Of a DNA stretch of 64,000 bases, positions 54,624-63,145 are shown piece by piece. This DNA is from Thermoflavimicrobium daqui (GTDB taxonomy: Bacteria; Bacillota; Bacilli; Thermoactinomycetales; Thermoactinomycetaceae). The notes beneath the pieces were generated by a model. It made no database searches and had not been told where the DNA came from. It saw only the letters and a list, made by a program, of their open reading frames with translations. The position numbers and the translations under genes are program-made. The stretch's first letter is position 1. Every line of letters starts with the position of its first letter. The stretch spans positions 62,001 through 126,000 of the forward strand of contig NZ_KZ845665.1 of NCBI RefSeq assembly GCF_003313465.1, given 5' to 3'.

Positions 54624-54882
54624 GTGTCGGATTCATCGCTATTTTTTTGTGTAGACGATTTAAATAACCATTGCTGAACTTATTTATAAATTTTTGTTTT
54701 TTATATTTTCATGTAGAAATCAAGAGGAAAAAAATGACCATGACATAGATATCCGATTTGTATTCATAAGGGAGATCAGTTATTCTTGTTATTATAAATA
54801 TTCGGACTCGAGAGTGTATGTGTTGTAGCTAATGGAATCCATTCGGAGTAATAATAGATTGGACATAAGTGGAGGGAGTTTG

Positions 54883-55770
54883 ATGAAAACATATCATTTG
54901 CTTGGGCTAGAAGATGATCATATGGCAGCTTTAGCTCAAGTTTTGTATGACATGGGTCATAGAGTACAACCGTGGGATTATAATGTATCTGTGTCAACCA
55001 AAAAGTTATTAAAGGATAGAGGTTTAAACTTAATCGCACCTATGGAGCAGGTTCAAAATGATGATCATATGATCGTACTTGAAAATCATGAAGAACGAGC
55101 AAAACTACTATTATCAAAGACAAAAAAATCATTAAAATGGTACGGATATCATCAATTTATGGGTGAATTGATCCAGGACTTTACAAGTATTTCAGTCTTA
55201 GGACTAAAAAGTAAGAAAATGTTATCACGTCTGCTGTCAAAAGTATTTAATTCCTTCGCTCCTACATCATACTTATTAAGTGAGAGTATAGCAAAAGGTG
55301 GGAATAAGGATGTATATTTTGTATTTGAAGGATGTGAAGATCCGACCTATATTAAATCATATCAACCAGACTTTGCTGTAATTACAAATATGGATGAGCA
55401 GACAGAGCAGTTTCAACATAAAAAAGAGATGAAGAAGATCTTTTTACAAGTGGCTAAGCAGGTAAAAAAACGGGTTGTAGCATGTGGAGATGATATCAAT
55501 ACACATATCCTACTAACCACAGGACCAGTCCTATTTTATGGTTTGGGTGTCAATAATGATTTAGTAGCCAAAAATGTAATCGATAAGGAGGGAAGTCTTT
55601 CCTTTGATGTATATTTAGATAAACAGTTTTTAGATCGTTTTGAATTGGGTTGGTGTGATCAACAAGCTGTTCTTCACGCTTTAGCTGTAATATCGATTGC
55701 TTTATTAGAAGGATTTGATCTGAATCAGTTGAAAGCAGCCTTGCGTTCATTTTCTTTGTTCCAAGTTTAG
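54883..55770 (+). CDS. MurC-like protein lacking P-loop and C-terminal domain
   Basis: 295 residues from ATG 54883 behind GGAGGGAG. It aligns by eye with UDP-MurNAc-alanine ligase: YHLLGLEDDHMAALAQVLYD where MurC has a glycine-rich GIGGIGMS, YHQFMGELIQDFTSISVLGL, APTSYLLSESIAKGG, VFEGCEDPTYIKSYQPDFAV and ITNMDE. The ATP loop GTHGKTT is replaced by GLKSKKM (residues 107-113), and the protein ends where the ligase C-terminal domain would begin. It cannot be a normal ligase; a regulatory or binding role is possible. The intact frame and start argue against simple decay. Confidence 0.7.
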   Translation: MKTYHLLGLEDDHMAALAQVLYDMGHRVQPWDYNVSVSTKKLLKDRGLNLIAPMEQVQNDDHMIVLENHEERAKLLLSKTKKSLKWYGYHQFMGELIQDFTSISVLGLKSKKMLSRLLSKVFNSFAPTSYLLSESIAKGGNKDVYFVFEGCEDPTYIKSYQPDFAVITNMDEQTEQFQHKKEMKKIFLQVAKQVKKRVVACGDDINTHILLTTGPVLFYGLGVNNDLVAKNVIDKEGSLSFDVYLDKQFLDRFELGWCDQQAVLHALAVISIALLEGFDLNQLKAALRSFSLFQV

Positions 55771-55789
55771 GGGAATATGTAGGTGCTTT

Positions 55790-55950
55790 AGCTCAGAAGG
55801 GTTGATTTACCAAATATAGAGATGATATAGAGTCATATTTTCTTCACGTTCTCGCCGCCGAGTGTCCTATAGAGAAGTGATACGGTCTGTTCCGAGGGTA
55901 TCCATTGGATATAACGAGCAAAGCATCAGAAAAATATATTTCCAATTTTT
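55790..55950 (+). other. Unexplained GC-richer structured segment upstream of tyrS
   Basis: The stretch includes CTCGCCGCCGAGTGTCCTAT and GGTATCCATTGGATA, with short inverted repeats, and contrasts with AT-rich flanks. It has no open frame with a ribosome site and no T-box core sequence. CGCC...GAGTGTC faintly recalls the IS605 right ends at 27395 and 30958. Confidence 0.35.
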
Positions 55951-56006
55951 ACAATTATTGGTTAATAATAAGCTAACTATAGCCAACTTTATATTTCAAA
56001 AATATT

Positions 56007-56035
56007 TTGCTTGTTAAAGGGTTATGTGGTAAAAT
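56007..56035 (+). promoter_or_regulatory. Sigma-A-like promoter of tyrS
   Basis: TTGCTT, 17 bases, TAAAAT. The transcript would start near 56042, leaving a leader of about 40 bases, too short for a T-box. Confidence 0.6.
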
Positions 56036-56080
56036 CAGCGTCATATATACTGACTATCATAGTTTCAGGAGAGTTTTATT

Positions 56081-57346
56081 ATGGATATTTTAAAAGACTT
56101 ACAAGACAGAGGACTTATTTACCAAAGTACTGATTTAGATTTGCTACGTAAAAGACTAGGTGAAGGTCCCATTACACTGTACTGTGGATTCGACCCAACT
56201 GCAGATAGTTTACATATTGGCCACTTGGTGACTGCACTTACACTTAGACGTTTCCAATTGGCTGGTCACCATGCTATTGCACTTGTTGGTGGAGCCACTG
56301 GCTTAATTGGGGATCCAAGCGGAAGAACATCAGAGAGAACCCTAAATCAGAAAGAGACTGTGGAGGAATGGGTGGAAAAGCTCAAAAAGCAGCTGTCTCG
56401 TTTTATCGATTTTGACTCTTCCCAAAATCCTGCACGCATGGTAAATAATTATGACTGGACAAAGTCTCTTGATGTGATCAGCTTTTTACGAGATGTGGGG
56501 AAAAATTTTTCCATTAATAATATGTTAGCCAAAGAGTCGGTTAGCTCTCGCTTGGATAAAGGAATTTCCTTTACCGAGTTTAGCTATATGATCTTACAGT
56601 CCTACGACTTCTTTAAGCTGTATGAACTTTATGGATGTGAATTACAGCTGGGTGGAAGTGATCAATGGGGAAATATCACTGCTGGAACTGATCTTGTTCG
56701 TAAAATGCATAATGAAAAAGTGACGGTTCATGGCTTAACATTGCCACTGATTACAAAGAGTGATGGAACTAAGTTTGGGAAAAGTGCTTCAGGAGCCATC
56801 TGGTTGGATGCTGACAAAACTTCCCCATATGCTTTTTATCAATTCTTATTAAATGTTGATGATAATGATGTAATTAAACTATTAAAAGTATTTACTTTCC
56901 TCACGATCGAAGAAATTCTAGAGCTGGAGCAAGAAGTAGCTACAGCCCCAGAAAAACGTGTAGCACAACGTACACTTGCTGAAGAAGTGACACGTCTTGT
57001 TCATGGTGAAGAAGCATTACAGCGAGCGATCCATATTACCAATTCCTTGTTTCATGGGGAGATTCGGAATTTAACAGGGCAAGAGATTACCGAAGCTTTT
57101 CAGGATGTTCCATCAACCACTTTATCCGACCAACAAGGATCACTTGTTGATGCATTAGTTCAAGTAGGAGCTGCTAAGTCTAAAAGAGAAGCACGTGAGT
57201 TTATAAGCAATGGAGCAATCACAGTCAATGATGTAAAAGTCACTCATATCGCAACGAAATTGGCTGAGCTCGCCCCTTTAGATGGGAAATATTTGGTTAT
57301 TCGTAGAGGAAAGAAGAAATATTATTTGTGTGAAGTCGTAGCATAA
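56081..57346 (+). CDS. tyrS: Tyrosyl-tRNA synthetase
   Basis: 421 residues. Class I motifs: YCGFDPTADSLHIGHLV (HIGH) and TKFGKSASGA (KMSKS equivalent KFGKS); tyrosine-binding YDFFKLYELYGCELQLGGSD. An S4-like RNA-binding domain forms the C-terminus (AAKSKREAREFISNGAITVN). Good CAGGAGAG site. This is the TyrS type of Bacillus. No T-box leader is evident. Confidence 0.97.
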   Translation: MDILKDLQDRGLIYQSTDLDLLRKRLGEGPITLYCGFDPTADSLHIGHLVTALTLRRFQLAGHHAIALVGGATGLIGDPSGRTSERTLNQKETVEEWVEKLKKQLSRFIDFDSSQNPARMVNNYDWTKSLDVISFLRDVGKNFSINNMLAKESVSSRLDKGISFTEFSYMILQSYDFFKLYELYGCELQLGGSDQWGNITAGTDLVRKMHNEKVTVHGLTLPLITKSDGTKFGKSASGAIWLDADKTSPYAFYQFLLNVDDNDVIKLLKVFTFLTIEEILELEQEVATAPEKRVAQRTLAEEVTRLVHGEEALQRAIHITNSLFHGEIRNLTGQEITEAFQDVPSTTLSDQQGSLVDALVQVGAAKSKREAREFISNGAITVNDVKVTHIATKLAELAPLDGKYLVIRRGKKKYYLCEVVA

Positions 57347-57371
57347 AACAAAGCGAGCTAGATAAATGAAT

Positions 57372-57421
57372 AAATAAGGGTATTAACATATTTGATTGAT
57401 ATCATGTTAATACCCTTATTT
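57372..57421. terminator. Bidirectional terminator after tyrS
   Basis: AAATAAGGGTATTAACAT pairs with ATGTTAATACCCTTATTT (18 bp). Confidence 0.88.
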
Positions 57422-57513
57422 GTATTTATCCAACTTTGATAGGATTATACAAATTGATAATCCAATTATGATTTACTTAAGGAGAACTTTATGCATATAT
57501 CTTCTTATATTCT

Positions 57514-57897
57514 TTATCGTGTTGACTCAAATAATTCAATCCATTCACCATCTGGACCATAGAAAAAGATGTATTTAGAACCATTGGGGAGGATGGTAAT
57601 ATCCTTATCAATCCACTTTATATCTAGCTTTTTTAAGCGTTCCATCTCAGATTCGATATGATCCACTTTAAAGGCAAGATGATGGACTTTACCTTCTTGA
57701 GGTAGCTGATTGTTGTAGCCCTCGATAAGTTCGAGTTCAGTTTCATCAGAACCTTGAAAGCCAAGAAAAGCAAGCTTTAAATCTTGGTTTGGCATTTCAT
57801 ATAATAATTTCATACCCAAAACTTCTTGATAAAAGGAAATCGATTTTTTGATATCGCTAACCATAATGCCTACATGTTCAATTTTATGGATTGCCAT
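57514..57897 (-). CDS. VOC family protein (methylmalonyl-CoA epimerase/glyoxalase-like)
   Basis: 127 residues from ATG 57897, behind GGAGGATCG; the longer frame upstream lacks a site. KIEHVGIMVSDIKKSISFYQ, VHHLAFKVDHIESEM and DGEWIELFE are the two beta-alpha-beta-beta-beta modules with the metal residues H, E, H, E. Closest in look to epimerase/lactoylglutathione lyase members; substrate not assigned. Confidence 0.85.
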   Translation of the reverse strand: MAIHKIEHVGIMVSDIKKSISFYQEVLGMKLLYEMPNQDLKLAFLGFQGSDETELELIEGYNNQLPQEGKVHHLAFKVDHIESEMERLKKLDIKWIDKDITILPNGSKYIFFYGPDGEWIELFESTR

Positions 57898-57985
57898 GTT
57901 CGATCCTCCGCTTTTTGGTAATATCTTAATCAGTTTATAAATAAATAGCAACTCTCGTAAAAATGGACAATAGATTTTGCTGAAG

Positions 57986-58180
57986 CTATCCAGCATATTG
58001 CAAAATTCGATTGAAAATCCCAATCATATCGAGAGGAAGTTGCGAATCGCTTTGTATAGGATCGACTTTTGCTCCAAGTTTTTTGCGATAGTAAGTGGAA
58101 AGCGATAAGTGGCTGATTAAGAGGGGAACCACTAATATATAGAATACTAAAATATAATATATAATTCACGCTAATAAATG
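57986..58180 (-). other. Possible small membrane-anchored frame or remnant
   Basis: Within the 400-base gap between the VOC and aminopeptidase genes, the - strand reads FYILVVPLLISHLSLSTYY then RKKLGAKVDPIQSDSQLPLD and MIGIFNRILQYAG, stop. It looks protein-like with an N-terminal membrane segment but has no ATG or ribosome site; only an internal GTG at 58132. Probably a remnant. Nothing else is seen in the gap. Confidence 0.25.
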
Positions 58181-58298
58181 GTTTGGGTATTGTCCGACTA
58201 GAGCTATTATTTTTATTTCGTACGAACCTTTTTTGTGAAAAGCCCGTCATGTTACAATAGTTTTTAAGGTTAAATTTTCATAGAAAAGGGGATTATGT

Positions 58299-59411
58299 AT
58301 GCGTGATCAACGAGTTACTAAGCTAGCTAAAGTCTTAGTAAATCACTCTTGTCAGGTTCAACCAGGAGAAAATGTATTAATTGATGTTTTTGGAGATGAT
58401 CGCCAGCTGGCTCGTGAACTCATTCAAGAAGTATATCGTGTTGGAGGATATCCTTTTGTTCAATTAAATGATTCAAAGATAACCCGATCTTTACTACGTG
58501 GAACCAATGAAGAACATGTAAACCGTATGACCGATATAGGACTCTATCAAATGAAAAAAATGGATTGTTATATTGGAATTCGTGGTGCTAACAATATTAA
58601 TGAACTTTCTGATGTTCCAGATGAACAAATGGGATTGTATTCTCGGATTTATAATCATCAAATACATAGTGAAACACGTGTAAAGCAAACAAAATGGGTC
58701 GTTCTTCGCTATCCTAATGAATCAATGGCCCAATTGGCTCAGATGAGTACAGAAGCATTCGAGGATTTTTATTTTGATGTCTGTACCTTGGATTATCAAA
58801 AGCTAGATGATGCCCTAGAGCCCTTGAAAAAACGCATGGAACAAGCAGATCAAGTGCATATTGTAGGTCCTGGTACAGATTTAACTTTTTCGATCAAAGG
58901 AATTCCTGTAGTTAAATGCTCTGGACAAGCGAATATTCCTGATGGAGAAGTCTTTACTGCTCCTGTCCTACAGTCTGTAAATGGAGTTATTACTTTTAAC
59001 ACAGCTACTGTCTATCGTGGAACGACATTTGAGAATGTTCGTTTAGAATTTGATAATGGACGAATTGTTAAGGCAACAGCCAATGAGACAGAAAAACTAA
59101 ATCAAATTTTAGACACAGATGATGGTGCACGATATATCGGTGAATTTAGCTTGGGTGTTAATCCATATATCTTACATCCGATGAAAGATACCCTTTTTGA
59201 TGAAAAAATTACAGGGAGCTTCCATTTTACTCCCGGTCAAGCTTATGAAGACGCAGATAATAGCAATCGTTCGGCGATCCATTGGGATATGGTTTGTATT
59301 CAACGTGCTGACTATGGTGGTGGTGAAATCTACTTTGATGGTGAGCTAATCCGTAAAGATGGAATTTTTGTAGTTGATGACCTACGTGCATTAAATCCTG
59401 AAAGTTTTTGA
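58299..59411 (+). CDS. M29 family aminopeptidase (thermophilic type)
   Basis: 370 residues: N-terminal domain VTKLAKVLVNHSCQVQPGEN, C-terminal catalytic domain with NIPDGEVFTAPV, IGEFSLGVNP, HPMKDTLFDEKITGSFHFTP and SAIHWDMV, which bear the glutamate, histidine and aspartate metal ligands of M29 enzymes such as AmpS/AmpT. Cytosolic. The start follows GAAAAGGGG. Confidence 0.93.
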   Translation: MRDQRVTKLAKVLVNHSCQVQPGENVLIDVFGDDRQLARELIQEVYRVGGYPFVQLNDSKITRSLLRGTNEEHVNRMTDIGLYQMKKMDCYIGIRGANNINELSDVPDEQMGLYSRIYNHQIHSETRVKQTKWVVLRYPNESMAQLAQMSTEAFEDFYFDVCTLDYQKLDDALEPLKKRMEQADQVHIVGPGTDLTFSIKGIPVVKCSGQANIPDGEVFTAPVLQSVNGVITFNTATVYRGTTFENVRLEFDNGRIVKATANETEKLNQILDTDDGARYIGEFSLGVNPYILHPMKDTLFDEKITGSFHFTPGQAYEDADNSNRSAIHWDMVCIQRADYGGGEIYFDGELIRKDGIFVVDDLRALNPESF

Positions 59412-59472
59412 TAAAGAAAGAAGTAAAAGAAATACAAGGATAGTATTTTTAATAAACAACTAGGTGAGTTCA

Positions 59473-59952
59473 ATGGTATTATCTGATGAAATCATGCAAG
59501 TTTTACAACAGGGAAGCGATGAAGAAAAAGAGTTATTAAGACTAACCTTACAAGCGATACACCAAAAAAGGGAACGGTCAAGTGCTTATTTATCTGGCTT
59601 TATGGGATTATCCGGCCAATTCATTGATAAGGATACTTATGAATTTCGAATCCCCATAACCCCTTTTATGATGAATAGTATAGGCATCGTTCATGGGGGA
59701 ATCATAGCTTCACTTGCAGATTCAACAATGGGATCTTTGGTTAATAAAAGTATTCCTGATGGATCTGGCGCGGTTACTTCTGAATTAAAAATAAACTATT
59801 TAAGACCTGGTATTGGAAAAGAGTTAATTTCTCGAGCTAAACTGGTGCATAAAGGGTATACATTGGTTGTTTCTCAGTGTGAAATTACAAATGAACGAGG
59901 ACAGAAGATTGCATTCGCTACTAGTACGTTTTATGTAATAAAGAAAGGGTAA
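59473..59952 (+). CDS. PaaI-type hotdog thioesterase
   Basis: 159 residues from ATG 59473, after AGGTGA. FMMNSIGIVHGGIIASLADS is the HGG region and TSELKINYLRPGIGKELI the central strand, with SRAKLVHKGYTLVVSQCEI following. Likely acyl-CoA thioesterase. It lies 60 bases after the aminopeptidase and is closed by a hairpin. Confidence 0.85.
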   Translation: MVLSDEIMQVLQQGSDEEKELLRLTLQAIHQKRERSSAYLSGFMGLSGQFIDKDTYEFRIPITPFMMNSIGIVHGGIIASLADSTMGSLVNKSIPDGSGAVTSELKINYLRPGIGKELISRAKLVHKGYTLVVSQCEITNERGQKIAFATSTFYVIKKG

Positions 59953-59986
59953 GAAGTTAAAGGGCATCGCCTAGGTGCCCTACTTC
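59953..59986. terminator. Bidirectional hairpin between convergent genes
   Basis: AGGGCA with TGCCCT and outer GAAGT with ACTTC; T-run absent, so terminator strength is uncertain. Confidence 0.5.
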
Positions 59987-60198
59987 TGATTTTGTAGAGT
60001 CAAGTTGGAATTCGTTGTTAAATCATTTAACTTACCGCCGATTACGGTAACCTGTTCAAACTCAAGGATTCTACCAGTTAAAAAAGTAAATTGTAGTAGG
60101 TGCCCATCTGTAGTTTTTAATTCTACTTGAAAATACGAATTAGAATCGATTGATTTATTACTTTTTCCGAAGGGATGTGAAGTATCCCAAATAACCAT
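59980..60198 (-). CDS. Hypothetical 72-residue protein
   Basis: MVIWDTSHPFGKSNKSID at the start, then a beta-rich stretch (YFQVELKTTDGHLLQFTFLT). Start at ATG 60198, behind AAAGGAG by nine bases. Not recognised. Confidence 0.5.
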   Translation of the reverse strand: MVIWDTSHPFGKSNKSIDSNSYFQVELKTTDGHLLQFTFLTGRILEFEQVTVIGGKLNDLTTNSNLTLQNQK

Positions 60199-60453
60199 GG
60201 AAACCAAACTCCTTTCTAGATATTTTGAAGATCGGAGATTCACAATTCAATTATGACATAGTATAATAATTTTTACCAATATTAAAAATAATTGTTGGTG
60301 GATATAATCTGGGTGGAATATTTATTCAATTGCAGGTATTTTTACTAAACTTTATTAAAAAAAATAAAATCTAAATGAGCTTTTTAATAAATAAGTCGAT
60401 AGTAGGCATCGCTTTATGGAATTTTTTCGAAAAAAATTTTAATGAGGTGCTTT

Positions 60454-61833
60454 ATGAAAGAATCGATCTTTGTATCACTTAAATTGGGTGAATTAATAAA
60501 AAAAGCTCGTAAAGGTAAAGGATTTAGACAAGAAGATTTAGCTGATGATCTTATTTCTACTGCAACGATTAGTAATATTGAACGTGGGGCGTATACTGTT
60601 AGTAAAAGTAAATTAGAGCATGTTTGCTCAAAGCTTGAATTGGATTTAGAGAATATCAATTTGCCAGAGAAGGAAGAGTTTAGTGAAAGAGAGATGCAGT
60701 TTTTATTGATAATGCTTGAACAGGATATAGATGCATGCAATCTTGAACATGCTTGGAAAAGCCTACAAAATTTTTCAATAGCAAGTGACCACCCTTTACA
60801 AGCGTGGTTTTATTATTTGAAAGGTAAATATTATTTCAAGAAAAATGTTTGGAATCAGGCAAGTGTTTGTTTTTCTAAAGGAATTCAAGTGATTGATAAC
60901 TTCCCTGAGGTGATCTATAGTAATATTTCTGCAGCTTGTTATAATGAATTGAGTCGGATTGCTTATTATCAAAATGATATCGAACAAGCTCTCAATTATG
61001 TAAATACAGGAATAGAAATTTTTGTTCAAAGTGGTGAAAGAGTTTATCTAGAATATCAACTTTTAGTAAACAAAGTTATTTATTTGAAAAATCAAAAGCG
61101 GATTGAAGAAGCTTTACGTACCCTTCATCTAATGTGGAATGAAATGGATAAGATCAAAAGTACCGAAGTATTATTAAACATGTATGAACTACATGCAGAG
61201 TTACTCAATAAGACAGAGAGATATGAGGAAGCAACAACCTATGCATTAGCTGGGATGGAGCTAGCGCGTATTGAAGGAAATCATGAAAGATTGTTTGACT
61301 TATGGACGGTACTGGGGAGTAGCTATATCTATTTAGAGCAGTGGAACAAAGCTGAACAATGTTTGCAATCTGCTTTACGATTAAAGGAAAGGATTAAAAA
61401 AGAGTACTTGCTTATTTCAACTTATACACAGCTTGGCAAATTATATTCGACTACAGGAAAAGTGAGAGTGGCTATTCATACCTTAGAAGAAGCTGTACGG
61501 TTAGGAAAACAAACAAATGATGCGTTTCGGCTTTGTGAAGCACTAGAAGTATTAGGAGATTGTTATTTGCGTAAAGATAAGAATAAAAAGGCGAAAAAAT
61601 CTTATGAAGAAGCCTTATATATAGCTGAACAACACGCTCTAAAAGTACAGGCACGTAATATTTTGTTAAAGCTTGCATGTTGCTGCCAAAAAAGTGATCC
61701 TGAAAACTATCAAAAATATATTGAATCTTTTTTCCAAATGCATATACAATTACAAGAAAGGAGGGAAATAGCCATGAAATTGGAAAATCAAATTGATTCT
61801 CTCAAACTTCATTCAGATCCACCAGGTAGCTAA
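60454..61833 (+). CDS. XRE-TPR transcriptional regulator (RRNPP-like)
   Basis: 459 residues from ATG 60454 after GAGGTG. N-terminal Cro-type HTH (LGELIKKARKGKGFRQEDLA, then TATISNIERG) followed by eight or so TPR units (residues about 70-440; for instance ALEVLGDCYLRKDKNKKAKK, SYEEALYIAEQHA). This layout matches PlcR/Rgg/AimR-type regulators controlled by small peptides. The last 19 codons start with ATG behind AAAGGAGGG, all in frame, possibly a separate peptide. Target genes unknown. Confidence 0.82.
   Translation: MKESIFVSLKLGELIKKARKGKGFRQEDLADDLISTATISNIERGAYTVSKSKLEHVCSKLELDLENINLPEKEEFSEREMQFLLIMLEQDIDACNLEHAWKSLQNFSIASDHPLQAWFYYLKGKYYFKKNVWNQASVCFSKGIQVIDNFPEVIYSNISAACYNELSRIAYYQNDIEQALNYVNTGIEIFVQSGERVYLEYQLLVNKVIYLKNQKRIEEALRTLHLMWNEMDKIKSTEVLLNMYELHAELLNKTERYEEATTYALAGMELARIEGNHERLFDLWTVLGSSYIYLEQWNKAEQCLQSALRLKERIKKEYLLISTYTQLGKLYSTTGKVRVAIHTLEEAVRLGKQTNDAFRLCEALEVLGDCYLRKDKNKKAKKSYEEALYIAEQHALKVQARNILLKLACCCQKSDPENYQKYIESFFQMHIQLQERREIAMKLENQIDSLKLHSDPPGS
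61774..61833 (+). CDS. Possible in-frame 19-residue peptide at the end of the XRE-TPR gene
   Basis: ATG at 61774 lies eight bases after AAAGGAGGG, encoded as ERR within the regulator. The product MKLENQIDSLKLHSDPPGS is hydrophilic, with a C-terminal SDPPGS. It has no hydrophobic export signal as Phr or PapR peptides do. The site may just be a coincidence of codons. Confidence 0.25.
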   Translation: MKLENQIDSLKLHSDPPGS

Positions 61834-62049
61834 GTATCAGAAAGACCAATGAACATGAAGTTTGATATGGATTTAATAATTTATTCTACTGAAATGGTAT
61901 AAACTAATTTCAGAAAAGTTTATTTATCTACATAATTCACTATATTGCGATTCACTCTTGGTGTAAAGTGATCTCATCGATATAAGATATGGGTGCCCCT
62001 TTTAATAAACACAAAAAGCACACCCAGAAAGAATGATTTCACATTTTTA

Positions 62050-62081
62050 GCGACTCTTTTCGGTTGGAGTCGCTTTTTTTT
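62050..62081 (+). terminator. Terminator on the + strand
   Basis: GCGACTC (62050-62056) pairs with GAGTCGC (62067-62073) and eight T follow. It ends transcripts from the XRE-TPR direction, convergent with the next gene. Confidence 0.85.
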
Positions 62082-62454
62082 AGTGATGGATAACGACCTC
62101 AAATTTAATGATATAATCAATAGGGTTTTGTTTATTTCGACCATCTGCGAGATAAAGATGGATCGGTCCCCCTTCTTGAAGAGGCTGTCCCTCTTTAGCA
62201 AAACATAGATATGATTTATAAGCTTCTTCAATCGTAAGTGTGATACTTTCGCCGCGAGAGCGATGACAGATAACATGTGTAGCGGCTGGGTCTGGATCAG
62301 CATTATGTAAAAAAGTCTCAAACATCATCGCAAGACCCTCAACTTCTGAAAAATATTCGTTAAGGTTAAAATGTCGATCATCAATAATCCAAATCGTTGG
62401 ATCTAAATTAATTTGGTACTTTACCTTACCTGTAATGAGAATAACTGAATGCAT
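62080..62454 (-). CDS. Hypothetical 124-residue protein
   Basis: SVILITGKVKYQINLDPTIW near the start, DDRHFNLNEYF, and a C-terminal strand-rich IHLYLADGRNK and NPIDYIIKFEV. GTGATATT-type leader with AAAAAGGTGA directly before the ATG. I have the impression of a Bacillales-conserved family but cannot name it. Confidence 0.6.
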   Translation of the reverse strand: MHSVILITGKVKYQINLDPTIWIIDDRHFNLNEYFSEVEGLAMMFETFLHNADPDPAATHVICHRSRGESITLTIEEAYKSYLCFAKEGQPLQEGGPIHLYLADGRNKQNPIDYIIKFEVVIHH

Positions 62455-62778
62455 AATATCACCTTTTTAGCCTAAGTTATTTTGATATATTAAGTTTGTT
62501 GTAACTAGAGTAACATTTTCTATGTAATCATGAAAGAAAGAAGATCTTTATAAAGATTTACCAGAAAAGGAAAATTAGATTTGACCTTTTATACCTGCAA
62601 ATCATGGGTGGGAAAGATGCAAGCTCCATCTTTTAGCATTAGCATAGGTGGTGGGTAGTTGATAGTAAGTAGTATTGTTTTGCAAACCTGTGGGGATCAT
62701 GATACACTTATTATAGCATATGGGATTAAGGGCCGTTTGCAAAGAACCTGTGTGGAACGGTCGATGGGGGGATGTACT
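62455..62778. other. Gene-free stretch upstream of ylaN
   Basis: A TTGCAA box near 62680, 17 bases, TACACT may be the ylaN promoter. Nothing else stands out in about 320 bases. Confidence 0.35.
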
Positions 62779-63072
62779 TTGACCATACCAACACAGACCG
62801 ATTTGAGTCAAAAGGCTTTACGACTGCTTAGGGAAGATGCTGAAAAAATTGAACAGTTAATTGCGGTTCAGTTGGATAACTTAACATTGCCGAAATGTCC
62901 ACTTTATGAAGAAGTTTTAGATACTCAAATGTTTGGCCTTTCAAGGGAAATTGATTTTGCTGTTCGTCTTGGAATGATTACACGTGAGCAAGGTCAACAA
63001 ATCCTTCATGAACTTGAACGGAAATTAGCTCATCTATATTCAACTATTCTTCCCTCATCGGTCGGTGAGTAA
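62779..63072 (+). CDS. ylaN: YlaN family protein (DUF1507)
   Basis: 97 residues from TTG 62779, seven bases after GGGGGGATG; the upstream ATG at 62659 would add a spurious 40 residues. [20 protein letters not shown] and [11 protein letters not shown] are the YlaN signature. The protein is essential or important in Bacillus under low iron, and a Staphylococcus homologue binds Fe(II) and modulates Fur. Followed by a good terminator. Confidence 0.93.
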   Translation: MTIPTQTDLSQKALRLLREDAEKIEQLIAVQLDNLTLPKCPLYEEVLDTQMFGLSREIDFAVRLGMITREQGQQILHELERKLAHLYSTILPSSVGE

Positions 63073-63074
63073 GC

Positions 63075-63099
63075 AAGACTCCAATTCGGAGTCTTTTTT
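63075..63099 (+). terminator. Terminator after ylaN
   Basis: AAGACTCC pairs with GGAGTCTT around AATTC; TTTT follows. Confidence 0.88.
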
Positions 63100-63145
63100 A
63101 TTTTTATAAGCCCCCATTCATAGATGAAAGAATAGTTGATATTTC

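Noticed and set aside
55780-55850. tRNA-like start GGTGCTTTAGCTCAGAAGGG upstream of tyrS
   Set aside because: No D-stem partner, anticodon arm, T-loop (GTTCGA) or acceptor match follows.
57930-58250. Minus-strand 106-residue frame beginning MTGFSQKRF
   Set aside because: No ribosome site and low-complexity, non-protein-like content; a different frame there looks more coding.
62659-62778. Forty-residue N-terminal extension of YlaN
   Set aside because: Known YlaN proteins are about 93 residues and the TTG at 62779 has a spaced GGGGGG site.
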